This document shows, in pieces, positions 43,996 to 52,479 of a stretch of 56,657 nt of DNA. The stretch comes from an uncultured Lentisphaerota bacterium (GTDB lineage: Bacteria > Verrucomicrobiota > Lentisphaeria > Oligosphaerales > CAITYL01): contig CAIXRA010000014.1 in assembly GCA_903921725.1 (NCBI GenBank), forward strand, positions 1 to 56,657, read 5' to 3'. Position numbers and translations under genes: made by a program. Positions within the stretch are counted from its first letter, which is position 1. The number at the start of each line of letters is the position of its first letter. The notes beneath the pieces are model-generated. The model searched no databases, was not told where the DNA came from, and was given only the letters and a program-made list of their open reading frames with translations.

Positions 43996-46950
43996 ATGAA
44001 TATGCGCCTTGCCATCGCCCTGCTCGCCTGCGCCTCTGGCGTTCAGGCCGCCTCCCCCGCCGCGACGCCCCGGCTCGAACAATCCTTCAACTCCGGGTGG
44101 GAAACCTTCTCCGCCCGTTTCGACGACCCTGCGGCCGCCTTTGCCGGCCGCAAGCCGATTCCCTCCGCGGACTGGAAACTCCTCGCCACCCCCAGCCAGG
44201 AGACGGAACACGAAAACAGCCCCGCCACCAATGCCTTCGACAACGACCCCGGTACCTTCTGGCATACCCGCTACTCCGGCGGCGCCGACAAAATGCCCCA
44301 CGAACTCGTCATCGACCTCGGCAAGACAGTCGAAGCCTCCGCCTTTTTCTACCAGGGACGCTTGGGCGACTGCAAAAACGGTTTCGTCCGCGACTTCGAA
44401 ACCTACCTCTCCGCCTCCACCGCCAACTGGGGATCACCGGTAACCAAAGCCGCCTGTAGCGACCGCCCCGGCCCGCAGGTCTTCGACTTCGACCAACCCC
44501 GCAAGGGCCGCTACCTCAAATTCATCGCAAAGTCCAGCCTCAACAACGCCCCCTTCGCCGGTGCCGCCGAAATCGGGCTCCTCGACACCTCCGCCAAAAT
44601 CCTCGGCACCAGCTGGGAATCCCAGTTCACCACCGAACATGCCGACCAGACCCAGGTCCTCAACCCGATGACCGATGCCGACCTTGTCAAAATCCGTGCC
44701 GGGTTCTCCGGTGCCGAATGGAAGCCGATCACCCTTCCCCACACCGCCGCCATCGAGCCGCGTGAAATCACAGCCCCGAAAAAACTAATCGCCTTCTACC
44801 GCAAAACCTTCACCCCGCCCGCCGCATGGCGGGGCAGGCGCGTTGTCCTCGAATTCGAGGGCGTCATGCAGATCTCCGACTACTGGCTCAACGGCAGGCA
44901 CATCCACTTCCAGGCCGGCGGCTATATGGGCTTCATTATCGACCTCTCGGACAAGCTCCACTATGGCCAGCCCAACGAGATCATCGTCCGCGCCGACAAC
45001 CGCGAACACCCCCTCGTCCCCCCCGGCAAACCGGTGGGCTCCCTCGACTTCTGCTACCATTCCGGCATCTACCGCGACGTCAACCTCACCGTCACCGACC
45101 CGCTGCACATCACCCACCCGCTCGAAGCGAAAACCATCGCAGGCGGCGGCATCTTCGTCACCTACCCTCAGGTTTCCGTAGAATCCGCAACGGTCCAGGT
45201 CAATATCCAGCTCCGAAACGGCCGCAAGGCGGAGCAGCAGGTTGACGTCAAGGCAACGCTGCTGGATTCGTCTGATTCATCCGCCCTGGCCGAGCGGATT
45301 CCCCTCGCTCCCGGCGAAACCAAAGAGATCACGCTTGCCGTCAAAGTCGCCAACCCCAGACTTTGGCACCCCGACACGCCCAACCTCTACACACTCAGAA
45401 CCGACATCCTCGTCGACGGCAAAAGCATCGACTCCCAGTCCACCCGCATCGGCATCCGCCAATTCACCGCCTCCAAGGCCGAAGGCCTCAAAATCAACGG
45501 CAGGCCCTTCCGCTTCACCGGCGCCAACCGCCACATGGAATACCCCTGGATCGGCAACGCCCTATCCAACGCCGCCAACTACCGCGATGCCTGGATCATC
45601 AAAAGCGCCGGGCTCAACTTCGTCCGCCTCTCCCACTACCCGCAGGACCCCTCCTTCTACGAAGCCTGCGACGAACTCGGCATCCTCCTCGCCGATGCCA
45701 TCCCCGGCTGGCAGTTCTATAACAGGAATCCAGAATTCACCAACCGCGTCGACCGCGATGTGCGCGAAATGATCCGGCGCGACCGCAACCACCCCTCGGT
45801 TCTCTTGTGGGAAGTCTCGCTCAACGAAGCCTATCCCCCCATCGAATTCTGCCGCAAACTGGTCGATATCGCCCATGAAGAATTTCCCGGCTGCCTCACC
45901 TCCGGCGACACCTATCACGCCGGACCTAAGAAACCCACCAACTACGACGTCCCGCACACCACCTTCACCGAAGCCAACGAAACCTTCTCGCGGCCGCTCA
46001 TGGCCCAACCCGACCAGCCCGGCTACAACCGTGAATACGGCGACTACGAATTCGGCGGCGGCGGCAGCACCACCCGGCGCCGCCGCGGTGCCGGCGAAGA
46101 GGAACTCCTCAACGCCTGCTGGAATTTCTATTGGGAGACCAACCTCCTGCAAAACGACTGGCCGCGCTCCATCGGCAACTCCATCTGGGTCATGTTCGAC
46201 CACAACCGCGGCTGCGAACCCCGCGTCTCCTGCTGCGGCGCCTCGGACATCCTCCGCCTCCCAAAATTCACCTATTATTTTTTCCAGAGCCAGCGCAATC
46301 CCGACCTCCCGTCCGTCGGCGCCGGCATCGGGGCGGGCCCCATGGTCTACATCGCCAACTACTGGACGCCCCGTCCGTCACCCGCCAAGGTCGTCGTCTT
46401 CTCCAACTGCGACGAGGTCGAACTCCTCCTCAACGGCAAAACCGTCGCCCGCCGGAAACCCGACAGCGGCCCCGACACCCCGCACCCCCAGTTCGCTCCA
46501 GCGCTCAAGCTTGAACGCTGGGGCGGCGGCAACGGACTGCACCTCGACCATCCCGCCTTCACCTTCCACAGCGTCCCCTTCGAGGCCGGCGAACTCCGCG
46601 CCGTCGCCTACCGCGACGGCAAAAAGGTCGCCGAACACATCGTCCGCACCCCCGGAAAACCCGCCGCCATCCGCCTCGTCTCCGACCTCGCCGGCAAGCC
46701 GATTGCGGAGTCCGCAAAGGACACCCTTTTCGTCCGCGCCGAAATCCTCGACGCCGCCGGCACCGTCATCCCGGACGCCTCCATGCCCGTCACCTTCACC
46801 GTCGACGGCGCCGAGCTCGCCTCCCCCGCCTCCGTGCCAGCCGAGGCGGGCACCGCCACAGCCCTCATCCTCACGCCCGCGACCGGCGGTCCCGTAAAAA
46901 TCTCCGTCACCGCCCAGGGGCTCCCGCCCGCAAGCCTCGTCATCCGATAA
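43996..46950 (+). CDS. Secreted GH2 glycosidase (beta-galactosidase-like) with discoidin-like domain
   Basis: A 984-residue protein with signal peptide (about 1-18). Residues 60-200 are an F5/8-type (CBM32-like) module with NAFDNDPGTFWHTRYSGG. Then come the GH2 jelly-roll (about 240-390, YWLNGRHIHFQAGGYMGFIIDL), the immunoglobulin-like domain (400-490) and the TIM barrel. The barrel holds INGRPFRFTGANRHMEYP, acid/base E611 in SLNEAYPP and a likely nucleophile E680 in NREYGDYE. C-terminal beta domains include an Ig-like/invasin-like end (FTVDGAELASP...). The acid/base is usually preceded by Asn, as seen. Specificity could be beta-galactose, beta-glucuronate or beta-mannose. It contains one GCGGAGTCCGC word at 46705. 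Confidence 0.9.
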   Translation: MNMRLAIALLACASGVQAASPAATPRLEQSFNSGWETFSARFDDPAAAFAGRKPIPSADWKLLATPSQETEHENSPATNAFDNDPGTFWHTRYSGGADKMPHELVIDLGKTVEASAFFYQGRLGDCKNGFVRDFETYLSASTANWGSPVTKAACSDRPGPQVFDFDQPRKGRYLKFIAKSSLNNAPFAGAAEIGLLDTSAKILGTSWESQFTTEHADQTQVLNPMTDADLVKIRAGFSGAEWKPITLPHTAAIEPREITAPKKLIAFYRKTFTPPAAWRGRRVVLEFEGVMQISDYWLNGRHIHFQAGGYMGFIIDLSDKLHYGQPNEIIVRADNREHPLVPPGKPVGSLDFCYHSGIYRDVNLTVTDPLHITHPLEAKTIAGGGIFVTYPQVSVESATVQVNIQLRNGRKAEQQVDVKATLLDSSDSSALAERIPLAPGETKEITLAVKVANPRLWHPDTPNLYTLRTDILVDGKSIDSQSTRIGIRQFTASKAEGLKINGRPFRFTGANRHMEYPWIGNALSNAANYRDAWIIKSAGLNFVRLSHYPQDPSFYEACDELGILLADAIPGWQFYNRNPEFTNRVDRDVREMIRRDRNHPSVLLWEVSLNEAYPPIEFCRKLVDIAHEEFPGCLTSGDTYHAGPKKPTNYDVPHTTFTEANETFSRPLMAQPDQPGYNREYGDYEFGGGGSTTRRRRGAGEEELLNACWNFYWETNLLQNDWPRSIGNSIWVMFDHNRGCEPRVSCCGASDILRLPKFTYYFFQSQRNPDLPSVGAGIGAGPMVYIANYWTPRPSPAKVVVFSNCDEVELLLNGKTVARRKPDSGPDTPHPQFAPALKLERWGGGNGLHLDHPAFTFHSVPFEAGELRAVAYRDGKKVAEHIVRTPGKPAAIRLVSDLAGKPIAESAKDTLFVRAEILDAAGTVIPDASMPVTFTVDGAELASPASVPAEAGTATALILTPATGGPVKISVTAQGLPPASLVIR

Positions 46951-47004
46951 CCCCGCACCCGGCGGCACCCTTTCATCAAGAAACCAACACCAAGGATCAC
47001 AGAC

Positions 47005-49542
47005 ATGTCGAACTGCCGCCTTCACCTGAAATTTCTGCCGGCCCTGCTGGCACTGATCCCGGCACTGGCGGGCGCAAGCTATTACGACGTGACGCACAAC
47101 GACCGTGAGCCGCAGCAGTGCATCACCTACGACGTCCGGTATCCGTACTGGACCAACGGCATCTACATCGCCACCTACCCCGGCAACATCGGGTCGAAGG
47201 AGGGCTGGATTTCCGAGTACTACGGAGGCATCGTCAGCGAGCTGTGGGGAAAAGCGCATCTAATCCAGTACGCATCCTGGCAGATGAAGGGCCGGAATGC
47301 GCCGTCATCAGGCATTGATTTTGTGCATGCCGGCAAGCACATGAGCTGGGTGCGTTCGACGTGGGAGGGCAGCTCGGGCGGCATCAAGGGGAAATGGCCC
47401 AACTCCGAGTTCAAGCCGAACGCGTGGTACCGTTTCGTAAACCGCGCCTGGACGCCGGCAACGCCGGTTCCGCATCTGGGCTATGCCGGTGTCTGGATGA
47501 AGAGCCTCGAGGCCGGCGAATGGCATCACCTTGCCACCTTCAAATTCCCGGCGGAGCTGACCGGCTTCAACAACATGGGCGGTTTCTGCGAGTACTTTTC
47601 CGACCGCGCATCAAAAAGCTGCGCGGCCGAATTCCGCAATTCCTATGCCATGCGCGGCGGCAAGTGGGGGTCGGAGGCCGAGTTCAGCGCCGTCAACCAC
47701 CGGGAGGACACCATCACGCTCACCCAGCCGGCCGACAAGCGCTCGGTCGTCCTGACAACGACCCGCACCCCGCTGGATCCGAAAACGCGCAGGTGCAAGG
47801 TCATCCCCGTGGTCACCCAGCGGGCCACGCTCACCCAGCCGGAAACGCCCGATTTCTTCGATGCCGTCAAGCTCTCGGAACCGGCGGCGGAAGGCTCCGG
47901 CAACCGGCTGGTCGTGAAGTGGAAGGTGGACGCCAAGGCTTCCCCGCAGATGGGCTACAAGGTGGAAATCCTTGATGGCGAAACCGTCGTCGCCACCGCG
48001 GCGGAAAACGAACCGGAGGCCCGGCAGTGCGTGCTGGACGTGGAAACCGGAAGCGGTGCCCTGCAGGCCCGGATCCGCATCACCGACATCTTCGGCCAGA
48101 GTTCCGAGCCGGTGACAATCCCGGTCACCACCGCCGCCGCGATGCCGGCCTGCGCGCCGACGAAGACGACCGCCGGCCTGGCTTACCGTTATTTTGAAAC
48201 GCCCCGCGCCGAAGAGTGGCAGAACATTCCTGATTTCGCCGGGCTGACGCCCAGACGCCAGGGCGCCGTGGCCACTCCCGACCTCACCCCGCGCCTGAAA
48301 CGCACCGGCTACGCCTTTGAATTCGCCGGCTTCCTCCGTGTCCCCGCCGGCGGCCTCTATTCGTTCAATCTGATTTCCGCCTGCGGCGCCAAACTGATTC
48401 TCGACGACAAGGTCGTGGTCAACGCCGACGGCTACCACTCCATTTCCAAGACCGCCGGAACGGCCGTCTTGAAGCCCGGGCTACACAAGCTCTCGATCCC
48501 CTATTACCAAGGGGAGCGGCAGATGCTCCAGGCCGACGACTTCCTGCAGCTCACCTGGTCGGGACCCGGCTTTGCCGACCAGCCCGTGCCGCCCTCCGCC
48601 TTCTGCCGTGAAGAGACGGGCAATGAGCCGAAGATTGTGGTCCGGGCCGTGCGCCAGGGAACCGGCGGCATCAACCTGCGGCTTTCCGCGGATGTTTCAC
48701 CCAAAACAGTCACGGCCGAACGCATCGAATACTACGCAACCAACTCAGGGTTCGATTATTACAGCGCCCAGGGTGCCCGCAGCGCCGACTACCTCCTTGC
48801 CGACAGCCCGAACCCCGGCGAGCCCGTGCAGGCGGTCCTCTGGGGCGGCGACGACAACATTGTCCGCGCCCGCCTGGTCTACGATGGGAACCGCACGGTC
48901 GACAGCGCACCGTTCGCCCTCCCGAAAGCCGCCGCACGGCCAGCCGCAGGTGCCGCGCAAAAAAAGTTGACACTCACCCAGCTTGAACACCATCTCTACC
49001 CGATGGCCTTCAGCGAGGACGGGCGGACGGTCACCCTGGTCGGAGAATCGATGGGGCTGCTGACCAAAACCGTCACAGGCGACTGCACCCTCACCGCACG
49101 GCTCGCCGACATCACCACGGACAGGAGGCAGCCGGACAGCACCGAGTTGATGGATGCCAGCAACTGGTACGCCGGCATCATTCTGCGCGACAACCTGAAC
49201 GCACGGCCCGGCGAACCGCTCGGCGGCTCGCAAATCCCCTATGCGGCGGTGATGGGCGCGGCCAACCAGCAGACCCGTTATTGCGACAGCACCATGATCA
49301 ACGGCGCGGGCAACCAGCCCGGCCATGCCGGCAACGGCATGCGCTGGTTCAAGATCGTGCGAAAAGGTGCCGACTTCACCCTGTCCTGCTCCGCGGACGG
49401 CGTGGCCTGGAAGACCATCAAGACCGTCAGCCTCCCAAAGATGTCCACCACGATGCACGCCGGGTTCGTAATCTATGCGATCCCCTCCGCCACCAACCGC
49501 ATCCACTGGGCGCGCTTCGACAACATCTCGTTCTCCAAGTGA
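47005..49542 (+). CDS. Secreted DUF3472 / PA14-like multidomain protein
   Basis: An 845-residue protein with signal peptide (1-24). The N-terminal region (about 25-265) matches the DUF3472 style (YWTNGIYIATYPGN, KEGWISEYYGGIV, FVHAGKHMSWVRS). A fibronectin-like segment follows (about 275-375). A PA14-like module (about 380-530) has GYAFEFAGFLRVPAGGLYSF and AKLILDDKVVVNADGYH. The C-terminal module (about 655-845) resembles DUF1349/concanavalin folds with ASNWYAGIILRDNLN and GVAWKTIKTVSLPKM. No clear catalytic residues are seen, so glycan binding or display is likely. AAGGA lies about 9 nt before the ATG. It ends the polysaccharide cluster, 54 bp after the GH2 gene. Confidence 0.82.
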   Translation: MSNCRLHLKFLPALLALIPALAGASYYDVTHNDREPQQCITYDVRYPYWTNGIYIATYPGNIGSKEGWISEYYGGIVSELWGKAHLIQYASWQMKGRNAPSSGIDFVHAGKHMSWVRSTWEGSSGGIKGKWPNSEFKPNAWYRFVNRAWTPATPVPHLGYAGVWMKSLEAGEWHHLATFKFPAELTGFNNMGGFCEYFSDRASKSCAAEFRNSYAMRGGKWGSEAEFSAVNHREDTITLTQPADKRSVVLTTTRTPLDPKTRRCKVIPVVTQRATLTQPETPDFFDAVKLSEPAAEGSGNRLVVKWKVDAKASPQMGYKVEILDGETVVATAAENEPEARQCVLDVETGSGALQARIRITDIFGQSSEPVTIPVTTAAAMPACAPTKTTAGLAYRYFETPRAEEWQNIPDFAGLTPRRQGAVATPDLTPRLKRTGYAFEFAGFLRVPAGGLYSFNLISACGAKLILDDKVVVNADGYHSISKTAGTAVLKPGLHKLSIPYYQGERQMLQADDFLQLTWSGPGFADQPVPPSAFCREETGNEPKIVVRAVRQGTGGINLRLSADVSPKTVTAERIEYYATNSGFDYYSAQGARSADYLLADSPNPGEPVQAVLWGGDDNIVRARLVYDGNRTVDSAPFALPKAAARPAAGAAQKKLTLTQLEHHLYPMAFSEDGRTVTLVGESMGLLTKTVTGDCTLTARLADITTDRRQPDSTELMDASNWYAGIILRDNLNARPGEPLGGSQIPYAAVMGAANQQTRYCDSTMINGAGNQPGHAGNGMRWFKIVRKGADFTLSCSADGVAWKTIKTVSLPKMSTTMHAGFVIYAIPSATNRIHWARFDNISFSK

Positions 49543-49663
49543 CCGCGCCGGCAGGATTTCGCACGGACGGTGCCAGGCATTCAGGTTGAATCGGGCGGCG
49601 GGGCGCGTATTGTTCTGCGATCCGCCGGCCGACACGCGGAATTTCCCAGGGAGTCCCCCCATC

Positions 49664-50296
49664 ATGCCGCGTGAAACCTGCCACCGCTGCCGGCGCCCGA
49701 AGGCCTGCTGCCTCTGCCCGTCGGCGCCGCCGCTGGAGACGCGGACGCGGATTGTCCTGCTCATGCACCCCATGGAGTTCCGGCGAGAGAAGTGTACGAC
49801 GGGCCGGATTGCCTGCCTCAACCTCGCCAACAGCGAGATCATCCCGGGCATCGGATTCGACGCGGACGAACGGGTCCGCGCACTGCTGGACGACCCGCTG
49901 AACTACCCCGTGCTACTCTATCCCGGCGAAGATGCGATGAACGTGACCGAAGGCGGCTTCCCCGCGGCCGCGCTCGGGGAACGGCGGCTGGTCGTCTTCC
50001 TTCTGGACGCGACATGGAGCTGCGCGGGGAAAATGCTCAAGTCGAGCCCGGGGTTGCTGCGCCTGCCACGCCTCATGTTCACGCCGCACGAAAAAAGCCG
50101 GTTCCGCATCAAACGCCAGCCGCACAGCTGGTGCCTTTCCACGCTCGAGGCGGCCCACGAACTCCTGTCGGCGCTCGATGACGCCGGACTCGACACCTAC
50201 CCCGACAGGCACCGGCTCCCCGCCGCGTTCGACGCGATGCAGGATTACCAGATCAAGTGCGCCCAAAGCCGCGGAACAGGCTCCACAACAGCATGA
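49664..50296 (+). CDS. DTW-domain protein (tRNA-uridine aminocarboxypropyltransferase-like)
   Basis: A 210-residue protein. The N-terminal zinc-ribbon-like cysteines CHRCRRPKACCLCP are typical of YfiP/TapT relatives. The family motif appears as LLDATWSCAGKM (D-x-T-W), with RFRIKRQPHSWCLSTLEA following. Characterised members add the acp group of S-adenosylmethionine to U47 of tRNA (acp3U). AGGGAG lies about 11 nt before the ATG at 49664. Its 3' end overlaps the convergent Nramp gene by 44 bp. Confidence 0.88.
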   Translation: MPRETCHRCRRPKACCLCPSAPPLETRTRIVLLMHPMEFRREKCTTGRIACLNLANSEIIPGIGFDADERVRALLDDPLNYPVLLYPGEDAMNVTEGGFPAAALGERRLVVFLLDATWSCAGKMLKSSPGLLRLPRLMFTPHEKSRFRIKRQPHSWCLSTLEAAHELLSALDDAGLDTYPDRHRLPAAFDAMQDYQIKCAQSRGTGSTTA

Positions 50297-51545
50297 GGTT
50301 GAGCGTGGTGACGATGGCCGCGATGAACCACAGAGCGAACTTCTCCAGGCGACCGTTGGCATGCGCGCCCATCACCCTCCGCGACGAGGTCAGGCCGATC
50401 AGCAGGAGGATGGTGACGGGAAGCTGGACGCTGAGCAGCATCTGCGAAACAAGCAGCGCCCGGAAGCTGTCCGTCACAAAAAACACCGCCAGCAGCGCCG
50501 AACCGAGCGTGAGCAGGACGCCCGCTTTCGAGGAGCCGTTGCGGACATCATAGGCGCGCCCGTAAACCCCGGCGAACACCGACCCACCCGCCATGCCGGC
50601 CGTGATGCTCGACGCCAGCCCGGCGCAGAGCAGCGCCAGCGCAAACACCAGCGCCGCCCAATGCCCGGAGTGCCCCAGAACCGGATGCAGCATCTCCTCC
50701 GCCTGCTCCAGCGAGTCCACCTTGATCCCTTTCTTGAAGAAGGTCGCCGCCGCCAGCAGGATCATGGAACCGTTGATCAGCCAGCCGATACCCATGGAGA
50801 AGATGGTGTCCATCCACTCGAAGCGCAGGTGGCTCTCGACGGCCTCCTCGCCCTGCCGGTTCCACTGCCGGCTCTGGATGATCTCCGAATGCAGGAACAG
50901 GTTGTGCGGCATCACCACGGCGCCGAGCACACTCATGATGACCAACATCGCCCCCGGCGGAAAACAGGGCGTCATGGCCCCGGTGGCCGCCGCGCCCCAG
51001 TCCGTGTCAACCAGGCAAAGCTCGAAAATGAACGCCAGTCCGATGAGCGACACGAAGCCGACAATCAGCTTCTCAAGCCGGCCGTAGGAATTCAGCAGCA
51101 GCAGCACCCCCGCGACCAGCGCCGTCAGCCCCGCGCCGAGCTTCAGCGGCAGGTGAAACAGCATCTGCAGCGCGATGGCGCCGCCCAAGATCTCCGCAAA
51201 CGCCGTCGCCGCCGCCGCCAGAACCGCGGAGCCCAGTACGGGCCGCGACAGCCATTTCGGCAGATGCCGCGTTGCGGACTCCGCAATGCAGTCGCCGGTC
51301 ACAATCCCCAGGTGCGCCGCGTTGTGCTGGAGCAGGATCAGCATGAGCGTGCCAAGTGTGACCATCCAGAGGAGCTGGTAGCCGTACGCCGAACCGGCGG
51401 CGACGTTGGCCGCCCAGTTTCCGGGGTCGATGAACCCCACCGTCACCAGCAGTCCAGGCCCTAGGAAACGGAGCGCGTTCAGCGCCCCGGCCAGCGGCCG
51501 TTTCGTGCGCAGATGCTCCCGCAGCTGTTCAATCGCATTTCGCAT
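50253..51545 (-). CDS. mntH: Nramp-family divalent metal (Mn2+/Fe2+) transporter
   Basis: A 430-residue inner-membrane protein with about 11 hydrophobic helices. The Nramp metal-site motif in helix 1 is FIDPGNWAAN (DPGN), and helix 6 carries AVVMPHNLFLHS (MPH). These supply the Asp, Asn and Met that coordinate Mn2+ in known structures. It imports manganese or ferrous iron with protons. The ATG at 51545 gives the normal N-terminus. It overlaps the convergent DTW gene by 44 bp at its 3' end. A GCGGACTCCGC word lies inside at 51274. Confidence 0.94.
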   Translation of the reverse strand: MRNAIEQLREHLRTKRPLAGALNALRFLGPGLLVTVGFIDPGNWAANVAAGSAYGYQLLWMVTLGTLMLILLQHNAAHLGIVTGDCIAESATRHLPKWLSRPVLGSAVLAAAATAFAEILGGAIALQMLFHLPLKLGAGLTALVAGVLLLLNSYGRLEKLIVGFVSLIGLAFIFELCLVDTDWGAAATGAMTPCFPPGAMLVIMSVLGAVVMPHNLFLHSEIIQSRQWNRQGEEAVESHLRFEWMDTIFSMGIGWLINGSMILLAAATFFKKGIKVDSLEQAEEMLHPVLGHSGHWAALVFALALLCAGLASSITAGMAGGSVFAGVYGRAYDVRNGSSKAGVLLTLGSALLAVFFVTDSFRALLVSQMLLSVQLPVTILLLIGLTSSRRVMGAHANGRLEKFALWFIAAIVTTLNLMLLWSLFRGFGRT

Positions 51546-51702
51546 GCCGGAAAGATGATGCCGCACGCGGCAAAAAACAAGGCGGCGGCGCGCCACCCCC
51601 GCAAGCCGGGCCGCCCGCCAGATCTCCGGCGCGCAATGCCCGGCTGGCAACACCCATGATCCTTGCAGCTCAAACCGGCCGGCGGCCATGCGCCGCCAGC
51701 GC

Positions 51703-51730
51703 TTGGAACACCCCGTGTCCGGGCTATAAT
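51703..51730 (+). promoter_or_regulatory. Putative sigma70 promoter of rsmD
   Basis: TTGGAA (51703-51708) and a perfect TATAAT (51725-51730) with 16-bp spacing, 32 bp before the rsmD start, in the divergent spacer with mntH. It is the best promoter-like match I found in the window. Confidence 0.6.
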
Positions 51731-51762
51731 AGGCGGCGAACCGCAACCAGGAACCCCATTCC

Positions 51763-52362
51763 ATGCGCATCATCAGCGGAAAAGCCCGCCGTATCCAGCT
51801 CAAATGCATCAAGGGGCAGGAAATCCGCCCAACCGGCGACCGCGTCAAGGAAACTCTTTTTTCCATGCTCGGGCCGCTCGACGGCCTGCGCGTGCTCGAC
51901 CTCTTCGCAGGCACCGGCGCGCTCGGGCTGGAAGCGCTGAGCCGCGGCGCGGCGCAGGTCGTGCTCGTCGAACGCGAACGGCAGCACTTGGAAGTACTGA
52001 AGGCGAACCTCGCCGCCGTCGCCAAGGCCATGGGCGGCGTGCCGGAAGACGCCGTGCGCATCGTCAACTGCGATGTCCGCGCCACCCCCGGGCGCATCCC
52101 GGAGCTTGCCGGCGCGTTCGACATCATCATCGCGGATCCGCCCTACGCCACCGCGGAGGACGATTACGGCGGCCCGGAACTGCTCCGGGACGCGGCCTTC
52201 GCCGCCTGGGCCGGAACCCGGCCGCTGCTGATGCTCGAGCATGACGCCGAAATCCTCCCGCCGTGGGCGCCGCTCTCCAACTGGACGTTCGTCAAGAACC
52301 GCCAGATCGGCAACACCACCCTCTCCTTCGCCAGGAAATCAGAGGACGGCGCGGCGGGATGA
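51763..52362 (+). CDS. rsmD: 16S rRNA (guanine(966)-N2)-methyltransferase
   Basis: A 199-residue Rossmann methyltransferase acting on the 30S subunit. The N-terminal MRIISGKARR and RPTGDRVKETLFSML are diagnostic for RsmD. The SAM site is LDLFAGTGALGLEALSRGA, and the catalytic motif IV is IADPPYA. The length is typical. AGGA lies about 10 nt before the ATG. It is convergent with mutS; the 117-bp gap contains GGCGCC...GGCGCC arms (52423-52444) without a T-run. Confidence 0.95.
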   Translation: MRIISGKARRIQLKCIKGQEIRPTGDRVKETLFSMLGPLDGLRVLDLFAGTGALGLEALSRGAAQVVLVERERQHLEVLKANLAAVAKAMGGVPEDAVRIVNCDVRATPGRIPELAGAFDIIIADPPYATAEDDYGGPELLRDAAFAAWAGTRPLLMLEHDAEILPPWAPLSNWTFVKNRQIGNTTLSFARKSEDGAAG

Positions 52363-52479
52363 ATGGCCGGAACGGCGCAAGAGTGGAGCCACTCTTGTCT
52401 ATTGTTGCTTGGCACGGCGGCGCCGGATAAAGACGGCGCCCGCACTCCCGGCCGGGTCCGCCTCACCGCAAGCAACGGC

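Noticed and set aside
52423..52444. Terminator between rsmD and mutS
   Set aside because: GGCGCC arms can pair but there is no T-run on either strand, and the loop and stem are unremarkable in GC-rich DNA.
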